Assembly: GCA_964528315.1 (NCBI GenBank)
Contig: CAZGRO010000015.1
Span: 1-16,559 of the forward strand
Source of the DNA: JALHTG01 sp964528315
GTDB taxonomy: Archaea > Thermoproteota > Bathyarchaeia > 40CM-2-53-6 > JALHTG01
DNA: 16,559 nt
Direction: 5' to 3'
Below, in pieces: positions 1 through 5,521 of this stretch (position 1 is its first letter; each line of letters starts with the position of its first letter). The notes below the pieces were generated by a model. That model had not been told where the DNA came from and did not search any database. It worked only from the letters and a program-made list of their open reading frames with translations. The translations under genes were made by a program, and so were the position numbers.

Positions 1-5
1 TCGCC

Positions 6-27
6 GTCATCGAACTGAGCCGATGAC
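6..27. repeat. Inverted repeat at window edge
   Basis: A perfect 7-bp inverted repeat (GTCATCG at 6-12, CGATGAC at 21-27) flanks an 8-nt loop. It lies downstream of the minus-strand small ORF ending at 71 and near the window edge, so it could be a terminator stem or part of an RNA whose other end is outside the window. No T-tract follows it. The function is unknown. Confidence 0.3.
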
Positions 28-70
28 TAGGGCGGTCCAGGGCGAGTAGCTATCCGGACCGATCCCAATC

Positions 71-184
71 TTAAGCCTTTCCCAGAATGAGGACCTTCTT
101 GTCGTTGGCAGCCTGAGCATAGTGAAAGATTCGTCGAGCTCCCAGCTTCGATCTGTCCTTCGAACTGACAAAGTCATAAAACAC
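71..184 (-). CDS. Possible small ORF, 37 aa, unknown
   Basis: I do not recognise this product. The minus-strand frame from GTG 184 (or TTG 196) to TAA 71-73 encodes a basic peptide ending AANDKKVLILGKA. The codons look gene-like: Lys is mainly AAG, and Asp, Asn, His and Phe use many C-ending codons. It is divergent from the cupin gene and its start region overlaps the cupin's 5' end. No clear ribosome-binding site precedes either start. It could be a real small protein, the tail of a decayed gene, or chance. The frame stays open further upstream but has no start codon there. Confidence 0.25.
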   Translation of the reverse strand: MFYDFVSSKDRSKLGARRIFHYAQAANDKKVLILGKA

Positions 185-195
185 AGGAACGGACA

Positions 196-573
196 ATGAA
201 TCGGAAGGGATCAGTGTCTGAGATGAGTCTGTACAGCTGGGATAACGTTCCCGAGGAGCAGATAAGCGAAAAGTTGGGGCGAAAGCTAGTCTGGGGAAAG
301 AAGATTATGCTGGCTCGGATATCCTTGAAGAGAGGATGCATCGTGCCCTCGCATAGGCATGAGCACGAGCAGGCCTCATTTGTGCTCAGTGGATCGCTTG
401 AGTTTACTTTGCCAGGACAGAAAGTCAAGGTGAACCAGGGGCAGGTACTTGTCGTACCATCAAATGTGGAGCATAGTGCGCTGGCTGTCGAGCCGACGGT
501 CACGCTTGACATCTTCAGCCCCATTCGAGAGGACTGGTTGGCCGGCCAGGACAGCTATCTCAGAAAAAAGTAG
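196..573 (+). CDS. Small single-domain cupin protein
   Basis: This 125-aa protein is one cupin-2 beta-barrel, usually a metal-binding cytosolic protein acting as a small-molecule enzyme or sensor. Motif 1 is at residues 47-66 (G47, then H53, H55, H57 and the glycine of LSG), supplying the HxH metal ligands. Motif 2 is at residues 82-93 (GQVLVVPSNVEH), with H93 as the last His ligand. Y14-W15 followed by VPEE is a common opening in this cupin subgroup, so the internal ATG at 223 (116 aa) is an equally plausible start. Neither start has a strong ribosome-binding site. The gene is followed 150 bp later by thyX in the same direction. The substrate cannot be deduced from the sequence. Confidence 0.85.
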   Translation: MNRKGSVSEMSLYSWDNVPEEQISEKLGRKLVWGKKIMLARISLKRGCIVPSHRHEHEQASFVLSGSLEFTLPGQKVKVNQGQVLVVPSNVEHSALAVEPTVTLDIFSPIREDWLAGQDSYLRKK

Positions 574-725
574 CCGAAAATCGCGACAGGCTGGAGCGGA
601 GAGAAGCCAATCAGAATATGTGATCTGGAGACAGAGAAGTATGGACGTTTCCAAAACTGCCGTCATAACGGATCCCGAGACCAGAGCCAGCACCCTCCCA
701 GTAAGGATTAAACATTGACCCCGTG

Positions 726-1568
726 ATGTTAAAAGCAAAAACATTGGATTGGTTTGCCTTGAGAAGTTCCTCTGTGATCCTCTTCTCCTACACCGCAGAT
801 GTTGAGCGAGTCTGCGCCGCTGCCATGAGATCGTGCTATTCCAGTTTCCCTGCTTTTGATCTATACAGAAAGCATGAGAAGGAAAAGGAGGAGGGCGAGG
901 CGCCTCTTGATGAACAGCGCATTCGCGAATTGATTCACAGAGCCCTAAAGATGGGACATGAAAGCGTCCTCGAACATGGCTTACTGACCTTTGACCTTCA
1001 AGGCATATCGAGGGCTTGCACACATCAACTTGTTAGACATAGGATCGCCTCATTCTCGCAACAGAGCCAGAGGCATGTTCGAATCAACCCGGAAACGGAC
1101 TGGTATGTAGCTCCACCCTCTCTAGACGATGACTCTCACCGAAGATTTGAGGACCGTATGAGGACCGTGGCGTCATGGTATTTGGAAGAATCCAAACAAG
1201 GAAGAAGAATAGAAGACGCTAGATTCTATCTGCCGAATGCCGCAAGAACCAACATTGTAGTGTCGATGAACCCCAGAGAATTGCTGCACGTCTTCAGAGT
1301 GAGATGCGCTGCCGAGGCGCAGTGGGAGATTAGGGCAGTCGCGTGGGCAATGCTGGCCTGCTCGAAGCTCATTGCGCCGAACATATTCCACAGAATATCC
1401 CACGATCCTACCGATTCCTACATAGAAGAGAGAGAAGTGAAACTGGGGAGAGTCTTGGAGGAACTGCGTCCAGCATTCAACGAGACTGAGCTGGGAGAAA
1501 CATTCGAAATCCCGCTCAAGGATTTGAACTTGCAGCTAGAAATTCGAGCGCTTGTCTGCAAACATTAG
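726..1568 (+). CDS. thyX: Flavin-dependent thymidylate synthase ThyX
   Basis: ThyX makes dTMP from dUMP using methylene-tetrahydrofolate, FAD and NADPH. The family signature RHRx7S is present: RHR at residues 105-107 and S115 (numbered from GTG 723). Also visible are the upstream helix with H79-E80 and E84-H85 (GHESVLEHG), ARFYLPNA at 166-173, and the dUMP and flavin-binding region NPRELLHVFRVRCAAEAQWEIR at roughly 183-204. At 280 aa it is somewhat longer than typical 210-250 aa ThyX; the excess is an N-terminal lead and a C-terminal tail after residue 235. GTG 723 directly precedes ATG 726, and I take the ATG. No ThyA gene is visible in the window. ThyX in place of ThyA is common in archaea. 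Confidence 0.95.
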   Translation: MLKAKTLDWFALRSSSVILFSYTADVERVCAAAMRSCYSSFPAFDLYRKHEKEKEEGEAPLDEQRIRELIHRALKMGHESVLEHGLLTFDLQGISRACTHQLVRHRIASFSQQSQRHVRINPETDWYVAPPSLDDDSHRRFEDRMRTVASWYLEESKQGRRIEDARFYLPNAARTNIVVSMNPRELLHVFRVRCAAEAQWEIRAVAWAMLACSKLIAPNIFHRISHDPTDSYIEEREVKLGRVLEELRPAFNETELGETFEIPLKDLNLQLEIRALVCKH

Positions 1569-1642
1569 CCGACATGTGCACTAGATGAGGGCCATCTTCC
1601 AGCTGTTAGCGGAACCGATCTGGATGTGAGTTGGATTTGAGA

Positions 1643-2251
1643 ATGCTTATTGTCAACAATTTCGTGGATCAGAGCAAACATGCAGCAGCAATGAACAACT
1701 TGTGTTCACAGCTTCAGAAGACATCAGAATGTTCGATCGACAGGATTTCACATGATGATTTTGGGCCAGAGTTTGTTGAGGGGCGACTGGCGAACTACGA
1801 CGCGATCATACTCAGCGGTTCTGAAGCACTTTACAGCAGAGCTGAGGACAGGATGAAATTCGAAAGGACAGTCAAGGGAATCGAAATGGTTCGACTGCCC
1901 ACTCTAGGGATATGTGGTGGCCATCAACTGCTCGCCATGGCATACGGAGAGAAGATAATATACACGGGAAATCTTCAGCAGGGCTACTATGAGGTGGAAA
2001 TACTGGCTGAAGATCCGCTCTTTGAGGGCCTGACCAGCAAGATCCAGGTTAGAGAGAGCCACTGGGAGATAGTGGAGAATATTCCAAAACGATTCTCGTT
2101 GTTGGCGAGATCTGAGAACTCTCCGATTGAGGCCATGAAGGCAGAGCACGGCATCCTATATGGGGTGCAATTTCATCCGGAAGTCAATGATGATGCTCAT
2201 CCGAACGGTGCAGCAGTCCTAAGGAATTTCGCCAGAATTATCAGAAGGTAA
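1643..2251 (+). CDS. Class I glutamine amidotransferase domain protein
   Basis: A stand-alone triad-type glutaminase domain of 202 aa, releasing ammonia from glutamine for a partner synthase. The nucleophile elbow GICGGHQ carries the catalytic Cys (residue 91 from this ATG), and the His-Glu pair is in GVQFHPEV (H178, E180). The layout resembles the GuaA glutaminase subunit of two-subunit archaeal GMP synthases. The N-terminus (MLIVNNFVDQ) differs from the usual GuaA opening, so I would not call it guaA; no synthetase partner is nearby. An in-frame TTG at 1631 would add four residues, and the ATG fits the family start better. It ends 16 bp before the convergent trmO stop. Confidence 0.85.
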   Translation: MLIVNNFVDQSKHAAAMNNLCSQLQKTSECSIDRISHDDFGPEFVEGRLANYDAIILSGSEALYSRAEDRMKFERTVKGIEMVRLPTLGICGGHQLLAMAYGEKIIYTGNLQQGYYEVEILAEDPLFEGLTSKIQVRESHWEIVENIPKRFSLLARSENSPIEAMKAEHGILYGVQFHPEVNDDAHPNGAAVLRNFARIIRR

Positions 2252-2267
2252 ACAGAGTAGCTAATCC

Positions 2268-2711
2268 TCAAGATCTAGTTTTCGGCTCAGCTCCCTGAAG
2301 AAGCCTCCACCACTTCGGCAACCTGACCCTACCGACATCCGTTCGCGCAAACGGCTTTATGTCCAGCACTTGTGAGCCATCAAACGCATCCAGACCCTCG
2401 ACCTCAAGCACATTTCTCCGTACAGACCTCAGCCTTACCACCGTCATCCCTATTGGATTCGGCCTGTTAGGCGTCCTCGTCGCAAAAACCCCTTGAAGAG
2501 GAATATCTCTTCGACCCCTAGGATGCACCATCAACTTACTTCGCCTCTCCGTGGACACCTGATTCATCCAAAACAAGACCATTAGGTGAGAGTACGCCTT
2601 GATACCTTTCAGCCCCTTCACCAGATTCCTACGTAGAACAATCTTGGAAACGTTCAGCTCTGACGTCCGTACCACACCGATAGGGTAAAGCTCGATTCTG
2701 CTAAAGCGCAA
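2268..2711 (-). CDS. trmO: TrmO-type tRNA m6t6A methyltransferase
   Basis: TrmO (TsaA/VirR/YaeB family) uses S-adenosylmethionine to N6-methylate threonylcarbamoyladenosine at position 37 of certain tRNAs. Family hallmarks appear in order: PIGVVRT near the N-terminus, GIKAYSHLMVLFWM, then HPRGRRDIPLQGVFATR, TPNRPNPIGMTVV and LDAFDGSQVLDIKP. At 148 aa it is a compact single-domain version. I choose TTG 2711 because GAGAGGG lies 5 nt upstream and PIGVVRT then falls near the N-terminus, as usual. A longer frame from GTG 2777 (169 aa) lacks a ribosome-binding site. It lies divergently upstream of a tRNA-Leu gene, but that tRNA reads UUR codons, not the ANN codons usually carrying t6A, so the pairing need not be functional. 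Confidence 0.88.
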   Translation of the reverse strand: MRFSRIELYPIGVVRTSELNVSKIVLRRNLVKGLKGIKAYSHLMVLFWMNQVSTERRSKLMVHPRGRRDIPLQGVFATRTPNRPNPIGMTVVRLRSVRRNVLEVEGLDAFDGSQVLDIKPFARTDVGRVRLPKWWRLLQGAEPKTRS

Positions 2712-2824
2712 CTTAGCCCTCTCATGATAACAGGACCCGAACTCACTTATCAGTGATAGCAATCGCCCCAGATCCACGGCTGAAGAAACCTAGGCCCAAA
2801 ACACATTTACAGCCCGCGACATCC

Positions 2825-2832
2825 CTATTTTC
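2825..2832 (+). promoter_or_regulatory. Candidate TATA box for the tRNA gene
   Basis: CTATTTTC is centred about 26 nt upstream of the mature tRNA 5' end at 2854, the usual TATA-to-start distance in archaea. The match is weak and no strong BRE precedes it. Confidence 0.35.
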
Positions 2833-2868
2833 GCTCAGGCGACTCCTTCCGCTGCGGGGGTTCCCGAG

Positions 2869-2893
2869 ACCCAGCGAATTTGAAGGGCGGGAG
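2869..2893 (+). other. tRNA intron A, 25 nt, D-loop position 15/16
   Basis: Central helix CCCG (2863-2866) pairs with CGGG (2888-2891). The 5' bulge is AGA (2867-2869) and the 3' bulge AGT (2892-2894), each cut after its second base. The intron stem is CCC/GGG (2870-2872, 2885-2887) with a 12-nt loop. The helix on the outer side of the central helix is not evident, so this is a relaxed BHB. GAG occurs at both junctions, so sequence alone leaves a three-base ambiguity that the BHB resolves. Confidence 0.8.
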
Positions 2894-2911
2894 TCAGGTC
2901 TAAGGGGCAGG

Positions 2912-2935
2912 GCCATCCGTGAAGGACGGTGCCAC
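2912..2935 (+). other. tRNA intron B, 24 nt, anticodon stem 30/31
   Basis: Central helix GGCA (2906-2909) pairs with TGCC (2930-2933). The bulges are GGG (2910-2912) and ACA (2934-2936). The intron stem CCATCC/GGACGG has one internal A-C mismatch and closes a GTGAA loop (2919-2923). An outer helix between TCTAAGG (2899-2905) and CTTAAGA (2937-2943) is also possible, with one A-A mismatch and one G-T wobble. Removal restores anticodon stem CAGGA/TCCTG. Confidence 0.85.
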
Positions 2936-2942
2936 ACTTAAG

Positions 2943-2958
2943 ATCAGCCTGATGAGGG
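2943..2958 (+). other. tRNA intron C, 16 nt, canonical position 37/38
   Basis: Central helix CTTA (2937-2940) pairs with TGAG (2953-2956), with one T-G wobble. The bulges are AGA (2941-2943) and GGA (2957-2959). The intron stem is only TCA/TGA around a 3-nt GCC loop. The outer helix is the anticodon stem, which exists only after intron B is removed, so B probably leaves before C. Confidence 0.82.
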
Positions 2959-3006
2959 ATCCTGTGGCAAAGGCCTTCGTGGGTTCGAATCCCACCCCCC
3001 GCACCA

Positions 3007-3249
3007 TTGAAAATACTCCGTCTCTGCGGGCACTAACGAGTTCGCAGACACCGGCATTTTGATGTCGACACGTTTCTACTGGTAACACGCATAGCCGCGT
3101 GGGCTTCGGCCCACATCACTCCGAACAAGCTCATTCTTAGTCGCGTTATTCCGGGGTCAGCAATAGGCACAAGGAACGCCGGCAGTAGCACGCGCTTCTT
3201 GGTGTGCGCTCCATCATCTTCCCGGCCTATCAAGATCATGGCCTCGGTG
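3007..3249. other. Intergenic stretch with RNA-like hairpins
   Basis: No convincing gene lies between the tRNA and ridA. Two plus-strand hairpins stand out: CTGCG (3022-3026) with CGCAG (3041-3045), and a perfect 6-bp stem at 3099-3114, GTGGGC-TTCG-GCCCAC, closed by the very stable C(UUCG)G tetraloop. An alternative 5-bp stem, CACGC (3086-3090) with GCGTG (3097-3101), would compete with the second hairpin. The region may be a trailer, a terminator or an unrecognised small RNA. I see no SRP, RNase P or 5S signature. Confidence 0.35.
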
Positions 3250-3606
3250 CTATTCCTTCACGTAGGCTATTGCCTCTATCTCTACCAGCATTTTCGGGCT
3301 GCTTAGGGCCGCTTGGACTGTGGACCTCGCAGGCGGTTCTCCAGGAAAGAAGGTTATGTACACGGCATTCATCTGCTGGAATAGCTTGATGTCACTGAGA
3401 AAAACTGTCGTCTTGATTATCTGGTTCATTCTGGTACCTGCCTCTTTCAGAACACGTTCCACATTGACCAAGGTTTGTCTGGTCTGTTCCTCGATCGTGT
3501 CTCCGATTGTTCTCGTCTCTGGGTCAAAACCGGTTTGCCCCGAGACAAAAATGAGATCTCCTGCTTTCCTCCAAGGAGAGAAAGGTCGTTTCCGCTCCGC
3601 AGACAT
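3250..3606 (-). CDS. ridA: RidA/YjgF/UK114 family deaminase
   Basis: RidA proteins are cytosolic homotrimers that hydrolyse reactive enamine/imine intermediates from PLP enzymes to ketoacids and ammonia. This 118-aa protein shows the family pattern: GDLIFVSGQTGFDPETR at 16-32, the helix QTLVNVERVLKEAG at 44-57, KTTVFLSDI at 65-73, the substrate-carboxylate-binding Arg in PPARSTV (R94), and VEIEAIA near the end (E109, E111). The usual catalytic Arg and Glu therefore appear to be present. The start is firm: GGTGAT lies 4 nt upstream of ATG 3606 and an in-frame TGA directly precedes it. Related RidA paralogues are found in amide and pyrimidine catabolic operons, which would suit the hydrolases nearby, but the exact role is unknown. 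Confidence 0.92.
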   Translation of the reverse strand: MSAERKRPFSPWRKAGDLIFVSGQTGFDPETRTIGDTIEEQTRQTLVNVERVLKEAGTRMNQIIKTTVFLSDIKLFQQMNAVYITFFPGEPPARSTVQAALSSPKMLVEIEAIAYVKE

Positions 3607-3721
3607 TCAGATCACCATTCCTACTTGCATTATCATCATCTCGAACCTAGGAGGGCTCGCGTCTTTCGTCAGATCTCCATTTGCGACGGTAGTGTCGTTT
3701 GTGGTATTTGAGCTTGCTTGC

Positions 3722-3910
3722 CTACTCTGAGATTTTCACGTGTCGGATGGTGTCCACCAGCTGTCTGCTGTGCTGGACTCCCATGCTTTTGAAATCCCTG
3801 TACTTCTGCAATGCCGAAGGAGTGTAGGTTTTCTTGATCGAAAACGCGGACAGATTCATGTGCGCCGCTTCCCCTTTGGCGGAGAAGTGAGGATGCAAGT
3901 TCTCGCGCAT
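3722..3910 (-). CDS. Doubtful small ORF, 62 aa, downstream of the M20 gene
   Basis: I do not recognise it. The frame runs from ATG 3910 (or ATG 3859, which has GGGGAAG about 8 nt upstream) to TAG 3722, starting 12 bp after the M20 gene stop and lying 115 bp before ridA on the same strand. Codons look gene-like, with many C- or G-ending third positions. The peptide is basic and polar, with no signal or membrane segment; the C-terminal half (YTPSALQKYRDFKSMG onward) is probably helical. It may be a real small protein in the M20-ridA transcript or a remnant of a larger gene. Confidence 0.3.
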   Translation of the reverse strand: MRENLHPHFSAKGEAAHMNLSAFSIKKTYTPSALQKYRDFKSMGVQHSRQLVDTIRHVKISE

Positions 3911-3922
3911 GCTCTGATTTGT

Positions 3923-5359
3923 CTATCTTAGAAGAGATCGTCGAGCCGCAGACGAGAGTTCTGCGTAGTTCTTCAGAATCTCAACAAAAGACAGCTCGGC
4001 CTCTTCTATCCCTGCGACCTTCCCCCGACCATCGAGAACTATGTACTCGGTCTCCCCTGATCTACCCGCTCTTCCGAGTCCTCCTGTTCCGACTGGCGTT
4101 CCAAGCAGATTGTTGAAGCAGTTCGTGGGTGAGCTCGCAGGACCCGACGGCCATATTTCCGGGTTGGAGAGACTGTGATCTCTGTACGTCTTCAGCAAAG
4201 CTTGGACAATCGGTTCATTCACAGAGGTCTTTCCGGGCCCGAAACCATACAGGCTCCTTATGGCTATGTCTTTGTATCCTCGTCCATCAAGGTGGAGTCT
4301 GATTCGCTCCAAAATAGCTTCGGGTGACTGATTGCGCACTATTCTTGACTGAAATTTCGCTTTAGCGACACAGGACACTACGCCCACAGGATCGATAGAG
4401 GTAAAGGGTATTCCCTCAATGTTGAGTGTGGGCGAATAGAGATGTCTTCTCAGCACCTCCTCTCCTTCTATGTTCTCGATGAAACAGTTGACTTCCAGCC
4501 TCTCTTTCATCTCTCTGTCGTTGAAGCTCTTCGCCAGTTCGCCGAGCAATTTCTCCTCTTCTTGATCTGGTTGAACTACATCGTCGTAGAATCCGTCAAT
4601 GAGTATTCTGCTTCCATCAGCGCTCGTCATTGTTGAAATCGCATGTGCAAGACGCCACATTGGGCTATCTACGATCGCTTTGGTGCTACTGTGAACATCT
4701 CTTTTGGTCGGTCCTCTCCCCCAAGATGCTCCACTACACTCAAGCTCAAACCCGACGAAACCCTTTCCACCCAACGAAAGAACCTGAACGTTTCCATTCG
4801 AATCTTGTGCCAGGCTAGGGTAGAACAGAGCATGGGCCGAAGAGAATCTCTTCTTCTCCTTCTCGACAAACCACGGTATGTGTGGGCTCCCCCACATCTC
4901 CTCCCCCTCAGACACAAAGATCACGTTGAATGGCAGTCTGTCTTCTGTCCTAATCCACGCCTCCATAGCATTCAGAAAAGCTACTGTGGCTCCTTTGGTA
5001 CCAGCACCCTTGCCCACGAGGCATCTGTGAAATCCGTCAAGACTATCCAAGATCTCACCCGAGTAGGGTGAAGCCTTCCACCTATCAGGTGCCTCTGCAG
5101 GCATCGTATCGAAGTATGTGTAGACCAATAAGGTCATGTCCGCGCCACAAACATACTCCCCCAACACAAGCGGGCTCCGATCGGTTTCCACTAGATCCGC
5201 AGAATGAAAACCAGCCAGCTTCAGGTACTTCCCAATCAGTTCGGCACATTTCCTGACATTGTCAGGATCATTGAACACACTCGGCTGCCTAATCACTTCC
5301 ATGATTCGCTGTACGTGCTTCTCCGAGTTAGAGGACAGATACTTTTCTACAGAGTCCAT
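3923..5359 (-). CDS. M20-family peptidase homologue with degenerate metal site
   Basis: At 478 aa it has the full M20 layout: catalytic domain, inserted dimerisation (lid) domain at roughly 195-320, then the rest of the catalytic domain. Classical members use two metal ions to cleave dipeptides or N-acyl amino acids. The first metal motif, normally HxD, reads YTYFDTMP (His replaced by Y82, D84 kept). The GRGxxDxKG motif reads VGKGAGTKGA, one residue shorter and without the bridging Asp. The catalytic pair survives in SEGEEMWGS (E153, E154). The third-ligand region (AHALFYPSL) has no Asp/Glu, and the final His motif reads GRSGETEY. The lid-domain His (DVHSS, H223) remains. It therefore probably binds rather than hydrolyses ligands, or uses altered chemistry. 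Start ATG 5359 has GGAG 12 nt upstream. No signal peptide is seen. Confidence 0.85.
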   Translation of the reverse strand: MDSVEKYLSSNSEKHVQRIMEVIRQPSVFNDPDNVRKCAELIGKYLKLAGFHSADLVETDRSPLVLGEYVCGADMTLLVYTYFDTMPAEAPDRWKASPYSGEILDSLDGFHRCLVGKGAGTKGATVAFLNAMEAWIRTEDRLPFNVIFVSEGEEMWGSPHIPWFVEKEKKRFSSAHALFYPSLAQDSNGNVQVLSLGGKGFVGFELECSGASWGRGPTKRDVHSSTKAIVDSPMWRLAHAISTMTSADGSRILIDGFYDDVVQPDQEEEKLLGELAKSFNDREMKERLEVNCFIENIEGEEVLRRHLYSPTLNIEGIPFTSIDPVGVVSCVAKAKFQSRIVRNQSPEAILERIRLHLDGRGYKDIAIRSLYGFGPGKTSVNEPIVQALLKTYRDHSLSNPEIWPSGPASSPTNCFNNLLGTPVGTGGLGRAGRSGETEYIVLDGRGKVAGIEEAELSFVEILKNYAELSSAARRSLLR

Positions 5360-5521
5360 ACGATGATTGTCTCCTTCTTTTTAAGCGCCTACTATCTCAC
5401 ACATTTAACGTTGATAAAGCCAGCGCCCCACCCGATATTTCTTGCTAGTCTTGTCGTCACAGGGTCAGATAGAAATCTTAAATCACAATCAGAATCAATA
5501 TGCGTCGGGAGTCTGCGATTA
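5360..5521. promoter_or_regulatory. Divergent promoter region, M20-like / M28-like genes
   Basis: For the minus-strand gene, TTAAAAAG (5376-5383) and TTAAATG (5402-5408) are candidate TATA boxes, with GAAGGAGAC (5369-5377) as a ribosome-binding site. For the plus-strand gene, CTTAAAT (5477-5483), preceded by purine-rich AGAAA, is a TATA candidate about 40 nt from GTG 5522, leaving a short leader with GGGAG (5507-5511). The shared region would allow joint regulation of both genes. Confidence 0.45.

Larger units (their letters stand above)
2854..3006 (+). tRNA. tRNA-Leu(UAA) with three predicted introns
   Basis: Exons at 2854-2868, 2894-2911, 2936-2942 and 2959-3006 join to an 88-nt class II tRNA with encoded CCA. 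The parts are: acceptor GCGGGGG paired with CCCCCGC; T8-T9; D-stem CCC/GGG enclosing a 13-nt loop with G18-G19; anticodon stem CAGGA/TCCTG; loop CTTAAGA with U33 and anticodon UAA; variable arm T-GGC-AAAG-GCC-TTC; T-stem GTGGG/CCCAC with loop TTCGAAT; discriminator A. The long variable arm and discriminator A are leucine identity features. Exon 3 is only 7 nt and carries position 31 to position 37. Each insertion has a 4-bp central helix flanked by 3-nt bulges, and the cut after the second bulge nucleotide gives exactly this tRNA. Fold and splice sites are my reading, not computed. Confidence 0.9.

Noticed and set aside
460..1023. 187-aa minus-strand frame across cupin and thyX
   Set aside because: Antisense shadow of two recognised genes; its translation shows no family features.
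2885..2964. Alternative reading as tRNA-Leu(CAG) with one large intron (stem CGGGA, anticodon CAG at 2895-2897)
   Set aside because: It leaves a 19-nt D-loop without G18-G19, gives no proper BHB at the 3' junction and misplaces position 26. The three-intron solution satisfies every tRNA position.
2900..3088. Minus-strand 62-aa frame over the tRNA, containing GVGFEPT
   Set aside because: This is the familiar spurious translation of the antisense strand of a tRNA T-arm; the tRNA explains the sequence fully.
3033..3239. 68-aa minus-strand frame after ridA
   Set aside because: No recognisable family, poor start context, and it runs through the UUCG hairpin region; too weak to call a gene.
5204..5521. 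N-terminal extension of the M28-like protein, with a hydrophobic stretch resembling a membrane segment
   Set aside because: It overlaps the 5' end of the divergent M20-like gene and the promoter region; family similarity begins after GTG 5522.
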